Source of the DNA: an uncultured Tenacibaculum sp. | Lineage (GTDB): Bacteria; Bacteroidota; Bacteroidia; Flavobacteriales; Flavobacteriaceae | DNA: 64,000 bases | Direction of reading: 5' to 3' | Assembly: GCF_947502995.1 (NCBI RefSeq) | Contig: NZ_CANNBW010000002.1 | Location: 186,001 to 250,000, forward strand | Shown: piece by piece, positions 54,199 to 62,245 of the stretch | Position numbering within the stretch: position 1 is the first letter of the stretch | Layout: every line of letters begins with the position of its first letter | Made by a program: the position numbers and the translations under genes | Notes under the pieces: model-generated | Told to the model about the DNA's origin: nothing | What the model saw: only the letters and a program-made list of their open reading frames with translations | Database searches by the model: none

Positions 54199-54300
54199 GC
54201 TGTTTTATTTTAAAGCAGCGTTTAGTTGTGTTGTTCGGCAAGAAATTGCCAAGGTTTTGTTAACCAATGGAAAGCTTCCCTGAAACGGGTTGCTTTTTTT
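54199..54300 (+). ncRNA. Candidate ~100-nt non-coding RNA
   Basis: Begins just after a perfect promoter and ends in a terminator, with no reading frame between. Hairpins readable by eye: GCTGTTTT/AAAGCAGC (5' end, one G-U); GGCAA-GAAA-TTGCC (54237-54250, GNRA tetraloop); GGTT-TTGTT-AACC (54253-54265); and a final AAAGC..CCC/GGG..GCTTT hairpin with T-run. An alternative fold pairs AAAGCAGC with the 3' GGTTGCTTT. Length suggests SRP RNA, but the SRP apical loop (GGAA with AGCAG) is absent. Family unknown. Confidence 0.6.
54271..54300 (+). terminator. Terminator of the 54.2-kb candidate RNA
   Basis: AAAGC (54271-54275) pairs GCTTT (54292-54296), with inner CCC/GGG, then a seven-base T-run. Confidence 0.75.
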
Positions 54301-54307
54301 ATTTACA

Positions 54308-54832
54308 CTAAAATGTAAAAATAGCAGCTTTATATTCCCATAGTTTCACAAAAAACAAGACAAAGAAAATTGATGCAGCTATAAATTTAATTCCTGTTGA
54401 AGCTAAGAAGCCTAAAAATGCACCGAATGATGCTTTTAAAGCTTTATTAGTGTCTTTTCCATCAAAAACTACTTCACCTAGAAATGCTCCACTAAAAGCT
54501 CCGATTAAAATTCCGAATGGAATAGGAGATAGTAAGCCTATAATTAATCCTATAGTTGTTCCATAGGCACCGTATTTAGATCCACCAAATTTTTTAGTAC
54601 CTAATGCAGGTATAAAATAATCTAAAATGAAGATAGCTAAAGCAACAAATAATGTGATACCAAGAAATGTCCAGTTCTGAGGAATCGCTTTAATTAAATG
54701 TAAAAGTAATAATCCGACCCAACCTGTTATAGGACCTGGTAGTACGGGTAAAAAGGAACCAATTATTCCTAAACAAATAAAAATGAATCCTAAAAAAGTT
54801 AATAAAATATCCATCACTTTATATGACGACAT
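54308..54832 (-). CDS. DUF456-family membrane protein
   Basis: 174 residues with four to five membrane helices. Glycine-zipper sequences (GSFLPVLPGPITGWVGLLLL, PIPFGILIGAFSGAFLGEV) are typical of DUF456. Function unknown; such proteins are small inner-membrane proteins often next to housekeeping genes. MDIL at residue 7 is an alternative start. It is divergent from the BlaI/M56 operon, with the 34-bp palindrome between. Confidence 0.85.
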   Translation of the reverse strand: MSSYKVMDILLTFLGFIFICLGIIGSFLPVLPGPITGWVGLLLLHLIKAIPQNWTFLGITLFVALAIFILDYFIPALGTKKFGGSKYGAYGTTIGLIIGLLSPIPFGILIGAFSGAFLGEVVFDGKDTNKALKASFGAFLGFLASTGIKFIAASIFFVLFFVKLWEYKAAIFTF

Positions 54833-54854
54833 TATTAATGAAATGTTACTTTGT

Positions 54855-54888
54855 AACTAAAAAATTAGTTTAAACTAATTTTTTAGTT
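54855..54888. promoter_or_regulatory. Perfect 34-bp palindrome: BlaI-type operator pair
   Basis: A perfect inverted repeat (17-bp arms, no spacer) made of two ACTA-N6-TAGT boxes, ACTAAAAAATTAGT (54856-54869) and ACTAATTTTTTAGT (54874-54887), touching the -7 box of the lipoprotein-blaI-M56 operon. ACTA/TAGT half-sites are what BlaI/MecI repressors bind, and the operon encodes such a repressor. Confidence 0.8.
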
Positions 54889-54895
54889 ATATTTG
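54888..54895 (+). promoter_or_regulatory. Promoter -7 element of the lipoprotein-blaI-M56 operon
   Basis: TATATTTG directly adjoins the palindrome; 24 bases to the ATG. A bound repressor would cover the whole -33 region. Confidence 0.7.
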
Positions 54896-54919
54896 TAGTG
54901 AATGAAATAAAAAATTGAT

Positions 54920-55396
54920 ATGAAACGAATTATGTTATTATTAAGTGTAATAATTCTTTTTATTGCTTGTGAAAACGATTTAAGCAGAGTGGTAGGAGTA
55001 CATGATAAAATAAATTTCGAAAAATTTAAAAATCAGGAATTAGATAAATCCTATAAAAACTTATTGAATCCTAATAACACAACTGAAGAAGAATATAAAG
55101 CTGTAATAAATTCATGGAAAGAGTATCACACAAAAGTGAGCTCAATTTTACAAGAGAATAATTTTTCGTGGGGAATAAAAGATCCATCAGTTACGATATT
55201 CAACAAAATTTATTTTAATAAAAAAGGTAAAGTGAATCACATTTTAGTTAATGTAAAAAATGAAAAAATAAGTAATGAAACAAAATCGGCTTATGTTACA
55301 TTACTTAAAAATCATATTAATGAGTTATCAATTAACTTAAAAAGAGCAAATCAATTTGCACAGTGTGGCAAAATAAAATATAAGAATTATGAGTAA
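54920..55396 (+). CDS. Lipoprotein heading the BlaI/M56 operon
   Basis: 158 residues with a lipoprotein signal (MLLLSVIILFIACEND). The mature part is helical and Lys/Asn-rich, with a central beta-like segment (PSVTIFNKIYFNKKGKVNHILVNVK) and a TonB-C-like flavour of 'NKKGKVNHI' but no clear domain. It overlaps blaI by 8 bases and lies under the palindromic operator, so the repressor likely controls it. It could be the sensed or protected partner of the M56 protease. Family not recognised. Confidence 0.75.
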   Translation: MKRIMLLLSVIILFIACENDLSRVVGVHDKINFEKFKNQELDKSYKNLLNPNNTTEEEYKAVINSWKEYHTKVSSILQENNFSWGIKDPSVTIFNKIYFNKKGKVNHILVNVKNEKISNETKSAYVTLLKNHINELSINLKRANQFAQCGKIKYKNYE

Positions 55397-55757
55397 ACAA
55401 TTAACAAAAGCAGAAGAACAAATAATGCAAGTTTTGTGGGAATTAGAAGTTGCTTCTGTTAAAGAAGTTATTGAACAATTACCAGAACCAAAACCAGCTT
55501 ATAATACCGTTTCTACAATTATAAGAATTTTAGAAACAAAAGAATTTGTAGGCCACAAAGCTAAAGGAAGAGGTTATGTTTATTATCCACTTGTAAAAAA
55601 AGAAGACTATAGCAACCAGAGTATACACAAGTTAATGAATGGATATTTTGGAGGGTCATTTAAGAGTTTAGTTTCATTTTTTATGAAAGAAAATAAAATG
55701 GATCTTAAAGAATTAGAGAGTATTTTAAAAGAGGTAGATAAGAATAAAAAACAGTAA
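55389..55757 (+). CDS. BlaI/MecI/CopY-family repressor
   Basis: 122 residues: winged helix (LTKAEEQIMQVLWELEVASV, KPAYNTVSTIIRILETKEFV, GRGYVYYPLV) and a C-terminal helical dimer region. BlaI-type repressors are cut by the partner M56 protease to open the operon. The gene overlaps the lipoprotein by 8 bases and precedes the M56 gene by 2 bases. Its probable site is the 34-bp palindrome upstream. Confidence 0.95.
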   Translation: MSKQLTKAEEQIMQVLWELEVASVKEVIEQLPEPKPAYNTVSTIIRILETKEFVGHKAKGRGYVYYPLVKKEDYSNQSIHKLMNGYFGGSFKSLVSFFMKENKMDLKELESILKEVDKNKKQ

Positions 55758-55759
55758 TC

Positions 55760-57268
55760 ATGCTTACATACATCATTCAAGTAGTTTTATTCCAAATTTT
55801 ATTCTTAGTTATCTATGATCTTGCTTTAAGTAAAGAAACTTTCTTTTCTAAGAACAGATGGTATTTAATCGGTACAATAATTTTATCTTTTTTATTGCCG
55901 TTAATTAAAATTACAACTGTAAAACAAACGGTTACGAAAGAATATTTAGTATTGTTACCAGAAATAATCCTATCGCCAGAGAGTGTGATAGAAAAACAAG
56001 AATGGTATCAATCTATCGATTATTTAGATTTTGTTTTTTGGGGAGGATTATTGTTGTTTCTCATAATTTTTTTAGTCAAAATAGTACAGCTGATCGACTT
56101 AGTTTATAAGAATAATGTTGTGAAAAAAGAAGGTTACAGTTTGGTTTTGATACCTAATACCACAAAAGCTTTTTCATTTTTCAATTTTATATTCTTAGGA
56201 GAAAAAATTTCTGATGAAAAAAGAGAAAAAATCATAGCCCATGAGTTGGTGCATATCAATCAAAAGCATTCTTTGGATTTACTATTTTTTGAAATTTTAA
56301 AAATCGTAATGTGGTTTAATCCTATGGTAAGAATTTATCAAAAAAGAATCACATTAGTTCATGAGTTTCTGTCAGACGAAATTGTAAGTAAAACTGCAAA
56401 TCAAGGCAACTATATCAATAATCTATTATCTGAAGTTTTTCAGGTACAAGAGATGTCGTTTGTCAATCAATTTTATAAAAATTCATTAATAAAAAAGAGA
56501 ATAGTTATGATGACAAAAAGTAGATCAAAAGAAAGTAAGCAATTAAAGTATTTAGTTTTAATACCTGTTTTAATAAGTATGTTGTTTTATACTGCTTGTT
56601 CAGAAAAAGAAAGTATATCTATTTCACCAGTTTTAGAAACTCAGAAAATATTCACAAGCTTAGATAAAAAACCTGTAGAAACAGATCGACAAAGTTATAT
56701 GGATTTTTATATGGGCGACAAATTACCTAACACGAAAGAATATTCATTAGAAGAATTGACTGAGGAAGAAAAAGAAGAGTTTTTAGCAATGACAGAAAAG
56801 TTTAAAGATAATAGCACTGTACAACTAAAAATTTTTGAAGGATTGAATAATAGAAAAGTAGTCGCATTCTCACTTTTTATAAATAAATCTGAATTAGGAA
56901 AATATGAAAGAAAACAAGGAGATATGGTTCCGATGATTGAATTAGATGTTTTCCCAACTTTTCCAGGTTGTTCAGATGGAGATAAAGATTGTTTTTCCAA
57001 AAGTATGACTGATTATGTAAAAGAAAATTTTGATGTTTCGCTAGCAGATAATTTGAATTTAAGAAAAGGAAAGCAAAGAATTTTTATAAAATTTAAAATT
57101 ACTAAAACAGGAAATATTGAAGATATTGAAGTAAGGGCACCGCATCCAGATTTAAAATCACATGCAGAGCAATTAGCAAAAAATCTTCCACAGATGAAAC
57201 CAGGAGAGAAAGATAATAAAGTTGTAAATGTAGGTTACGTTTTACCAATTACATTTAATGTACAATAA
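55760..57268 (+). CDS. BlaR1-like M56 metallopeptidase with TonB-C-like tail
   Basis: 502 residues. N-terminal helices (about 1-110), zinc-peptidase HExxH in IIAHELVHINQKHSLD followed by the third ligand region HEFLSDEIV, then a membrane helix (LKYLVLIPVLISMLFYTAC). A long periplasmic part ends in a TonB-C-like domain (FPTFPGCSDGDKDCFSKSM, RIFIKFKITKTGNIEDIEV, NLPQMKPGEKDNKVVNVGY). It lacks the penicillin-binding sensor of BlaR1, so the signal is not a beta-lactam. It should relay a periplasmic signal to BlaI. Confidence 0.93.
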   Translation: MLTYIIQVVLFQILFLVIYDLALSKETFFSKNRWYLIGTIILSFLLPLIKITTVKQTVTKEYLVLLPEIILSPESVIEKQEWYQSIDYLDFVFWGGLLLFLIIFLVKIVQLIDLVYKNNVVKKEGYSLVLIPNTTKAFSFFNFIFLGEKISDEKREKIIAHELVHINQKHSLDLLFFEILKIVMWFNPMVRIYQKRITLVHEFLSDEIVSKTANQGNYINNLLSEVFQVQEMSFVNQFYKNSLIKKRIVMMTKSRSKESKQLKYLVLIPVLISMLFYTACSEKESISISPVLETQKIFTSLDKKPVETDRQSYMDFYMGDKLPNTKEYSLEELTEEEKEEFLAMTEKFKDNSTVQLKIFEGLNNRKVVAFSLFINKSELGKYERKQGDMVPMIELDVFPTFPGCSDGDKDCFSKSMTDYVKENFDVSLADNLNLRKGKQRIFIKFKITKTGNIEDIEVRAPHPDLKSHAEQLAKNLPQMKPGEKDNKVVNVGYVLPITFNVQ

Positions 57269-57269
57269 A

Positions 57270-58163
57270 ATGAAGTTGTTTAAAGCGTTACTGTTTTGTT
57301 TTTACAGTTGTTATCTGTTTTCTCAACAAGTTCCCGATAGTTTGTATGTGCCAAATGTTGCTAAAGAAAAGAGAAATGTTATTATATATGTAGATGCAGC
57401 ACATAATAATTTTCATACAATAAATAATCGTTTTTATCCTTTTGCTAATGTTTTAAGAAAATCAGGATATAAAGTAGAATCCTTTACAGAGAAGTTTTCT
57501 AAAAAGTCATTAGCAAATATTAAATTGTTAGTTATTTCAAATGCATTACATGAAAATGCAAGAGGTCCGTTTGTAATTCCAACACCGAGTGCTTTTAGCA
57601 AAGAAGAAATAAATACAATTAAAGATTGGGTTAAAAAAGGTGGAGCTTTGTTTCTAATTGCAGATCACATGCCTTTTGCTGGAGCAAGTGAAGAATTAGG
57701 TAAAACATTCGGATTTCATTTTTATGACAGTTTCTTATTGGATGAAGATATGAGAGGTATTTTCGATTTTAATAAAGAAAATAAGATGTTAGCAAATCAC
57801 GATTTAACTAAAGGAACAGTAAGATTTAAAAAAGTAAATTCTATAAGAACTTTTACCGGTCAAGCATTTCAAATTCCAAACAAAGCAATTTCAATTTTAA
57901 AAACTACTGAAAAACAAACTGTTTTTTTACCAGATACCATGTGGCGATTCAATAAAAATACCAAACGTTTTCCTGCAAAAGAATTATCACAAGGGGCTAT
58001 TATGAATGTAGGAAAAGGTAGAATTGCTGTTTTTGGAGAAGCAGCGATGTTTACAGCTCAGCTTGCTGGAAGAAATCGTTTTAAAGTAGGAATGAATGCA
58101 TCAGAAGCTTCAGAAAATCATAAATTACTATTGAATTTAATTAGTTGGTTAGGAAACGAATAA
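57270..58163 (+). CDS. Exported DUF4350-like / GATase-like protein
   Basis: 297 residues from the ATG at 57270 (KLFKALLFCFYSCYLFSQ signal peptide). The mature part has a Rossmann-like glutamine-amidotransferase-like order: NVIIYVDAAHNNFHTIN, FANVLRKSGYKVESF, LLVISNALHE, IKDWVKKGGALFLIADHMPF, GRIAVFGEAAMFTA. It resembles DUF4350/ThuA-like proteins that may bind sugars or lipids; no catalytic Cys-His-Glu triad is visible. It begins right after the M56 stop codon. Confidence 0.78.
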   Translation: MKLFKALLFCFYSCYLFSQQVPDSLYVPNVAKEKRNVIIYVDAAHNNFHTINNRFYPFANVLRKSGYKVESFTEKFSKKSLANIKLLVISNALHENARGPFVIPTPSAFSKEEINTIKDWVKKGGALFLIADHMPFAGASEELGKTFGFHFYDSFLLDEDMRGIFDFNKENKMLANHDLTKGTVRFKKVNSIRTFTGQAFQIPNKAISILKTTEKQTVFLPDTMWRFNKNTKRFPAKELSQGAIMNVGKGRIAVFGEAAMFTAQLAGRNRFKVGMNASEASENHKLLLNLISWLGNE

Positions 58164-58196
58164 AGTACTTTACATTTAGAAAAATATTAATAATAC

Positions 58197-59450
58197 ATGG
58201 GAAAGAGAGTTTTAATTGTTTTAATTGTTATGCTATTTACAAAAGCTGAAGCACAGACTTCAGCTTTTGAAACAATAGATAATTTAATAGAATTAGGTAG
58301 ATATAAAATTGCATTGCAAAAACTAAAAAGTTTACCATCATCATTCGAGAAAGAAACTAGAATGGCAAAACTATTCGATGTTTTAGATGATCACAATAAG
58401 GCAATATTACATTACAAAAAAGCTTTAGCGATAAAAGAAGATTATAAGACTAAAATTAAGTTAGGAAAATCGCTTTTAAAGGAAAAAAGAATAAAAGAAG
58501 TTGTAACTCTTTACGAGGAAATTTGTGAAAAAGATCCTGAGAATTTAATAGCAAAATATACTTTAGGAAAAAGATACTTACAATTAAGAAAGTATGAAAA
58601 AGCCAAAACTATTTTCAAAGATTTAATAGAAAAAGATGGTGAAAATCCTAATTATTATTACCAATTGGCATTAACTATGCCTCAGTATAAGAAAATTTTT
58701 AAGCGAATAGATAATTATTTAATAGCATATAAATTAGATAATTCGCATTTTAAATCAATTGAAAAATTAGCCAAAGGTTTTACAACAATTAAAGATAGAG
58801 ATTCTGCAATGCTCTTTGTAAATAAAGGATTGAAATTACGTCCAGATCATATTGATTTAAATCGACTTAAAATTAATCGATTCTTTGCTAAGAAAAAGTA
58901 TGATAAAAGTATAGCTTTATTAAATCATATCGATAGTGTTCAACCTAATGAACGTTATACTCATATTATGTTAGGAAGATGTTATTTTAATCTTGAAAAT
59001 TACGATGAAGCTGAAAAGCATTTCAAATTAGCAAGTAATTTAGATGATGAAGATTTCAAAAGTTCAATTTATCTTGGAGATATTGCTATGATTAGAAAAG
59101 ATACAAGAAAAGCTATGATTCATTATTTTAGTGGTACTAGTAGAGGAAAAAGAAAGAGAGATCGAGCTTATATGGGATTAGCAAATGTTTTTACAGAAAT
59201 GAAAAAGCCTAAAAAAGTATTAGAAGCTTACAAAGATGCTGTAAGTGAGAATTATAAAAACTATAAAGCCCTTTTTGGTTTAGCAAAACAATCAGATTTG
59301 TATTATAAAGACAAAAAAATAGGCTATAAACTCTATAAAAGATACCAAGAAAGATTTTCAGGAAAAGACACGATTGCAGATAATTATATCAAAAGTAGAT
59401 TAAAAGAGATAAAAAAAGAGTATTTCTTAAAAGGAGAAGAAATAGAATAG
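58197..59450 (+). CDS. Exported TPR-repeat protein
   Basis: 417 residues with signal peptide (VLIVLIVMLFTKAEAQ) and about nine tetratricopeptide repeats (DHNKAILHYKKALAIKEDYK, RKYEKAKTIFKDLIEKDGEN, ENYDEAEKHFKLASNLDDED, RKAMIHYFSGTSRG). TPRs serve protein-protein contact in the periplasm. No enzyme domain. Thirty-three bases after the DUF4350-like gene; likely same transcript. Confidence 0.88.
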   Translation: MGKRVLIVLIVMLFTKAEAQTSAFETIDNLIELGRYKIALQKLKSLPSSFEKETRMAKLFDVLDDHNKAILHYKKALAIKEDYKTKIKLGKSLLKEKRIKEVVTLYEEICEKDPENLIAKYTLGKRYLQLRKYEKAKTIFKDLIEKDGENPNYYYQLALTMPQYKKIFKRIDNYLIAYKLDNSHFKSIEKLAKGFTTIKDRDSAMLFVNKGLKLRPDHIDLNRLKINRFFAKKKYDKSIALLNHIDSVQPNERYTHIMLGRCYFNLENYDEAEKHFKLASNLDDEDFKSSIYLGDIAMIRKDTRKAMIHYFSGTSRGKRKRDRAYMGLANVFTEMKKPKKVLEAYKDAVSENYKNYKALFGLAKQSDLYYKDKKIGYKLYKRYQERFSGKDTIADNYIKSRLKEIKKEYFLKGEEIE

Positions 59451-59487
59451 CTATTTTTTCCTATTTTCACTCTAAAATTCTTAACGA

Positions 59488-59961
59488 GTGATTTTTAGAG
59501 CCATTATTTTTTTTACGATCATGTTGTGTTGTATTTCTTGTGAATACATATCTGGTGGTAAAAAAAATAATGGTGTTTTAAACGATACTATTGTCGATTT
59601 TTCTACCGTTGATGTTTCTCCGGCTTTTAAAGAATGTGAATCACTTTTAGATAGTGATAAAACAAATTGTTTTCGAGCTAATATCAGACAAAAGTTTACT
59701 AAAGCATTACAATCATTTAATATATCTACTCACGATGAAATAAATGAAACGGTTACTGTCGTTTTGGTGATTGGAAATACAGGTAAGATGGAAATCAGTG
59801 ATATTTATATATCAGAAGTTATTGAAGAAAAATTACCTGAATTACCTCAAATATTAGATTCTATAATAACTCAAATGCCAAATTTACTCCCGGCAACAAA
59901 ACGAGGAATTCCTGTTACTACTCAATACGAATTACCTATAGAAATTAAAACAAAAGAATAA
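59488..59961 (+). CDS. Lipoprotein-like single TonB-C-domain protein
   Basis: 157 residues starting with GTG at 59488; hydrophobic start with CCISC that may be a lipobox. The mature part is one TonB-C-like unit: VDVSPAFKECESLLDSDKTN, CFRANIRQKFTKALQ, TVTVVLVIGNTGKMEI, QMPNLLPATKRGIPVTTQYE, LPIEI. It matches the units in the double-domain protein at 51.1 kb and the M56 tail, including the paired Cys. Function unknown. Confidence 0.8.
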   Translation: MIFRAIIFFTIMLCCISCEYISGGKKNNGVLNDTIVDFSTVDVSPAFKECESLLDSDKTNCFRANIRQKFTKALQSFNISTHDEINETVTVVLVIGNTGKMEISDIYISEVIEEKLPELPQILDSIITQMPNLLPATKRGIPVTTQYELPIEIKTKE

Positions 59962-60071
59962 AATGCTTTTTTTTGAGTTATAACTACAAAAATTGATGTA
60001 AAGAAAGCAGATATACATTTTTTAAAAGAATTTGTAGTCAGTTCAATTACATTTGAATAAAAATTATACTG

Positions 60072-61547
60072 ATGAAATTATTTTGGAAAACTACATTAGT
60101 AATCATTTTCATGATTTTAGCTGTAAACTGTAAAACTAAAGAAGCTAATGCTAATGTGAATTTAAGTCTTAATACAGATATTACAACTAAACTTAAAGAG
60201 AGGGTAAATAAAGAAATTGAAAAAGAATTCGATTCAAAATTTTTATCGAGAGGTGAATTAGTCATTAAAAAAAAGGAAGTATTAATTTTCGATTTCAATG
60301 AAGATGATCTATTAGATGGTGTAGTGTTTCTAAGTTTTTTTAGTGCAACAGATAATTCCTTTAAGAGATCGATTATCATGTACTACAAAAATGATGGTAA
60401 GCAACTTATTTTAAAAGATAAAATAAAGAAAGACTACTGTGTGTTTCCAGAAAAAGATGCAATAAAAAATATCCAATTCGAAGCAGCTCCAAAAATATAT
60501 GCAAGTCAAGTTAAACCTAATGAATTAGGCCTAATTGATGAGTCTTTAAAACAAGAAAGTATTGTTTCTCTAGCTGATGATAAATTAATTTATGGTGAAG
60601 TTATAAGTTCAGATCATTATGATGTTAATAATTCTCATAAAGTAGAGCAAGAAAGTTATTATAAATATACTTCAGCAGAAAGCGGACTTATATATAGAGA
60701 TAAACCCGATGGAAAAGTATTAGGAAAGTTTCCCTACGGAAAAGAAGTTCATGTGGTTGGAAAAACTGGATTGAAAAAGACAATTTACGATCAAGGAAAA
60801 GAAGTAGAAGGTGAATGGGTTGAAGTTGCATTGGATGAATATTCTGAAAAGAAAGCTTTTGTATTTGATGGTTATTTAAAAGAAATACACGAATTAGATC
60901 GACAAAAATTGATAAAAGTAGCACCAGTTGTATTCGAAAAGAATCGAAAAAAAGGGTTAATCTTACCTGGAACATACAAGGTTTTTAATCAGAAATTAAA
61001 ACATACAAGCGATATTACTTTAGATGATATAAGTGAAGTTTATGTGATTAAAAAAACAAAATATAAACGTCCTTTACAGTCGAATCAAAAGTATTGTGAA
61101 TGGGCAAATTATGTAGAGGTTATTTTAGCAAGAGAACATTTTATCTTATTTGGAGAAAATATCATCTCAATATCTTCAACTGAAGAAATTGAACTTTCCG
61201 AGAATAAAAAAGTAGCTTTAGTATTGGGAGAAAATTACTCAATGGGAGCTTCAGACGAAGATGGACTTACAGGCTGCGATGATTATAGTAATGTTTTTTT
61301 AAAAACTGGAAATACCTACGAAGTACTGTATCATAAACCTGAAAAAGTAGGAGATAAGTTGGTTGCAAAAGTATTTGTTCATGATGAAGGTATGGGTGAA
61401 CGAATATCTGAAATTAAAGCAGAAGATGATGCTATTCTTTTACATATAGCACAAGGTTTCCAAGAAGGAACAGGTTCTTATAAAATGAAAATTTTCAAAC
61501 AAGATAAGTGGTACTGTACAGAAACCGATCATAAAAGAGAATATTAA
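60072..61547 (+). CDS. SH3-domain lipoprotein
   Basis: 491 residues; lipoprotein signal with MILAVNC. The first ~170 residues have an EF-like acidic strand (VLIFDFNEDDLLDGVVFLS). Residues about 195-270 are a bacterial SH3 domain (SGLIYRDKPDGKVLGKFPYG, EVHVVGKTG, EGEWVEVALD, AFVFDGYLKE). The C-terminal half is unassigned beta-rich sequence. SH3 domains bind peptidoglycan peptides or proteins outside the cell. Convergent overlap of 4 bases with the Coq4-like gene. Confidence 0.82.
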   Translation: MKLFWKTTLVIIFMILAVNCKTKEANANVNLSLNTDITTKLKERVNKEIEKEFDSKFLSRGELVIKKKEVLIFDFNEDDLLDGVVFLSFFSATDNSFKRSIIMYYKNDGKQLILKDKIKKDYCVFPEKDAIKNIQFEAAPKIYASQVKPNELGLIDESLKQESIVSLADDKLIYGEVISSDHYDVNNSHKVEQESYYKYTSAESGLIYRDKPDGKVLGKFPYGKEVHVVGKTGLKKTIYDQGKEVEGEWVEVALDEYSEKKAFVFDGYLKEIHELDRQKLIKVAPVVFEKNRKKGLILPGTYKVFNQKLKHTSDITLDDISEVYVIKKTKYKRPLQSNQKYCEWANYVEVILAREHFILFGENIISISSTEEIELSENKKVALVLGENYSMGASDEDGLTGCDDYSNVFLKTGNTYEVLYHKPEKVGDKLVAKVFVHDEGMGERISEIKAEDDAILLHIAQGFQEGTGSYKMKIFKQDKWYCTETDHKREY

Positions 61548-62086
61548 TAAAGGAAATAGATCATACTTAAAGCAATAAGTAACATAAAAGGTCCAAAAAA
61601 GAAAAGCAAAGCGATAGTTAACCAAATTATCAGCTTTGTTTTACTGAAATTTGATGGATTATTTTTCAAAAGCAATTCGTTTACTTCATCAAGAGATAAA
61701 TTCATAATACTTTCTTTAGAGATATTTTGATCAATCAAACCATGATATTTTAATCCTTTTTTATAGCCCTTAATAACTTCTTTTGGATGGATTAAAAAAC
61801 TAAATCCCATTGCCCAAATACTCATAATTCCAATAGGAAAGTGTTTCCACATTCCGGTAGCAATTTCCCAACCAGCAATATAAGCTTCACCTTTCCATGT
61901 CGTATCACAATCAAATAAAATATGTTGAATATCGTGTATGTAAACTATCTTTTTTCTAAAATCTGAGTTAGGTAATTTTAAAGAGAAATATTTGAATTGA
62001 AGCGAGAAAAAATCTTCATTTTCACCACCGTTTTCAGCTAAATTATTTTCAGTATAAAATCGATCTAATTTTTGAGCAATTGTCAT
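61544..62086 (-). CDS. Coq4-like membrane protein
   Basis: 180 residues from the ATG at 62086 (MTIAQKLDRFYTENNLAENG); the longer frame is unsupported. It contains YIHDIQHILFDCDTTWKGE, i.e. HDxxH followed 11 residues later by Glu, the metal-binding signature of Coq4, and GEAYIAGWEIATGMW. Two to three C-terminal helices (WLTIALLFFFGPFMLLIA) anchor it. Coq4 organises and acts in ubiquinone synthesis, yet this lineage makes menaquinone, so the role must differ. Assignment rests on the motif. Confidence 0.7.
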   Translation of the reverse strand: MTIAQKLDRFYTENNLAENGGENEDFFSLQFKYFSLKLPNSDFRKKIVYIHDIQHILFDCDTTWKGEAYIAGWEIATGMWKHFPIGIMSIWAMGFSFLIHPKEVIKGYKKGLKYHGLIDQNISKESIMNLSLDEVNELLLKNNPSNFSKTKLIIWLTIALLFFFGPFMLLIALSMIYFLY

Positions 62087-62212
62087 GGTTATGAAACTTT
62101 TAATGTCGTGTTTATAAGTTACAGTAAAGTTATGTATCGTGAATGAAGAACATCTTGACAATTATCAAGAAATTAATTTAACGTTAAGGTATGTCAAAAC
62201 AATTTAATGTAT

Positions 62213-62220
62213 TAGTTTTG
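62213..62220 (+). promoter_or_regulatory. Promoter -7 element of the 62.2-kb lipoprotein gene
   Basis: TAGTTTTG, 25 bases before the ATG; TAnnTTTG match. Confidence 0.55.
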
Positions 62221-62245
62221 AGCTCAATTAACTCAAATTTAAATT

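Noticed and set aside
54199..54300. SRP (4.5S) RNA
   Set aside because: Length and position after a strong promoter suggested it, but the conserved apical GGAA loop with AGCAG/CAGG asymmetric loop is absent; the hairpin present is GGCAA-GAAA-TTGCC.
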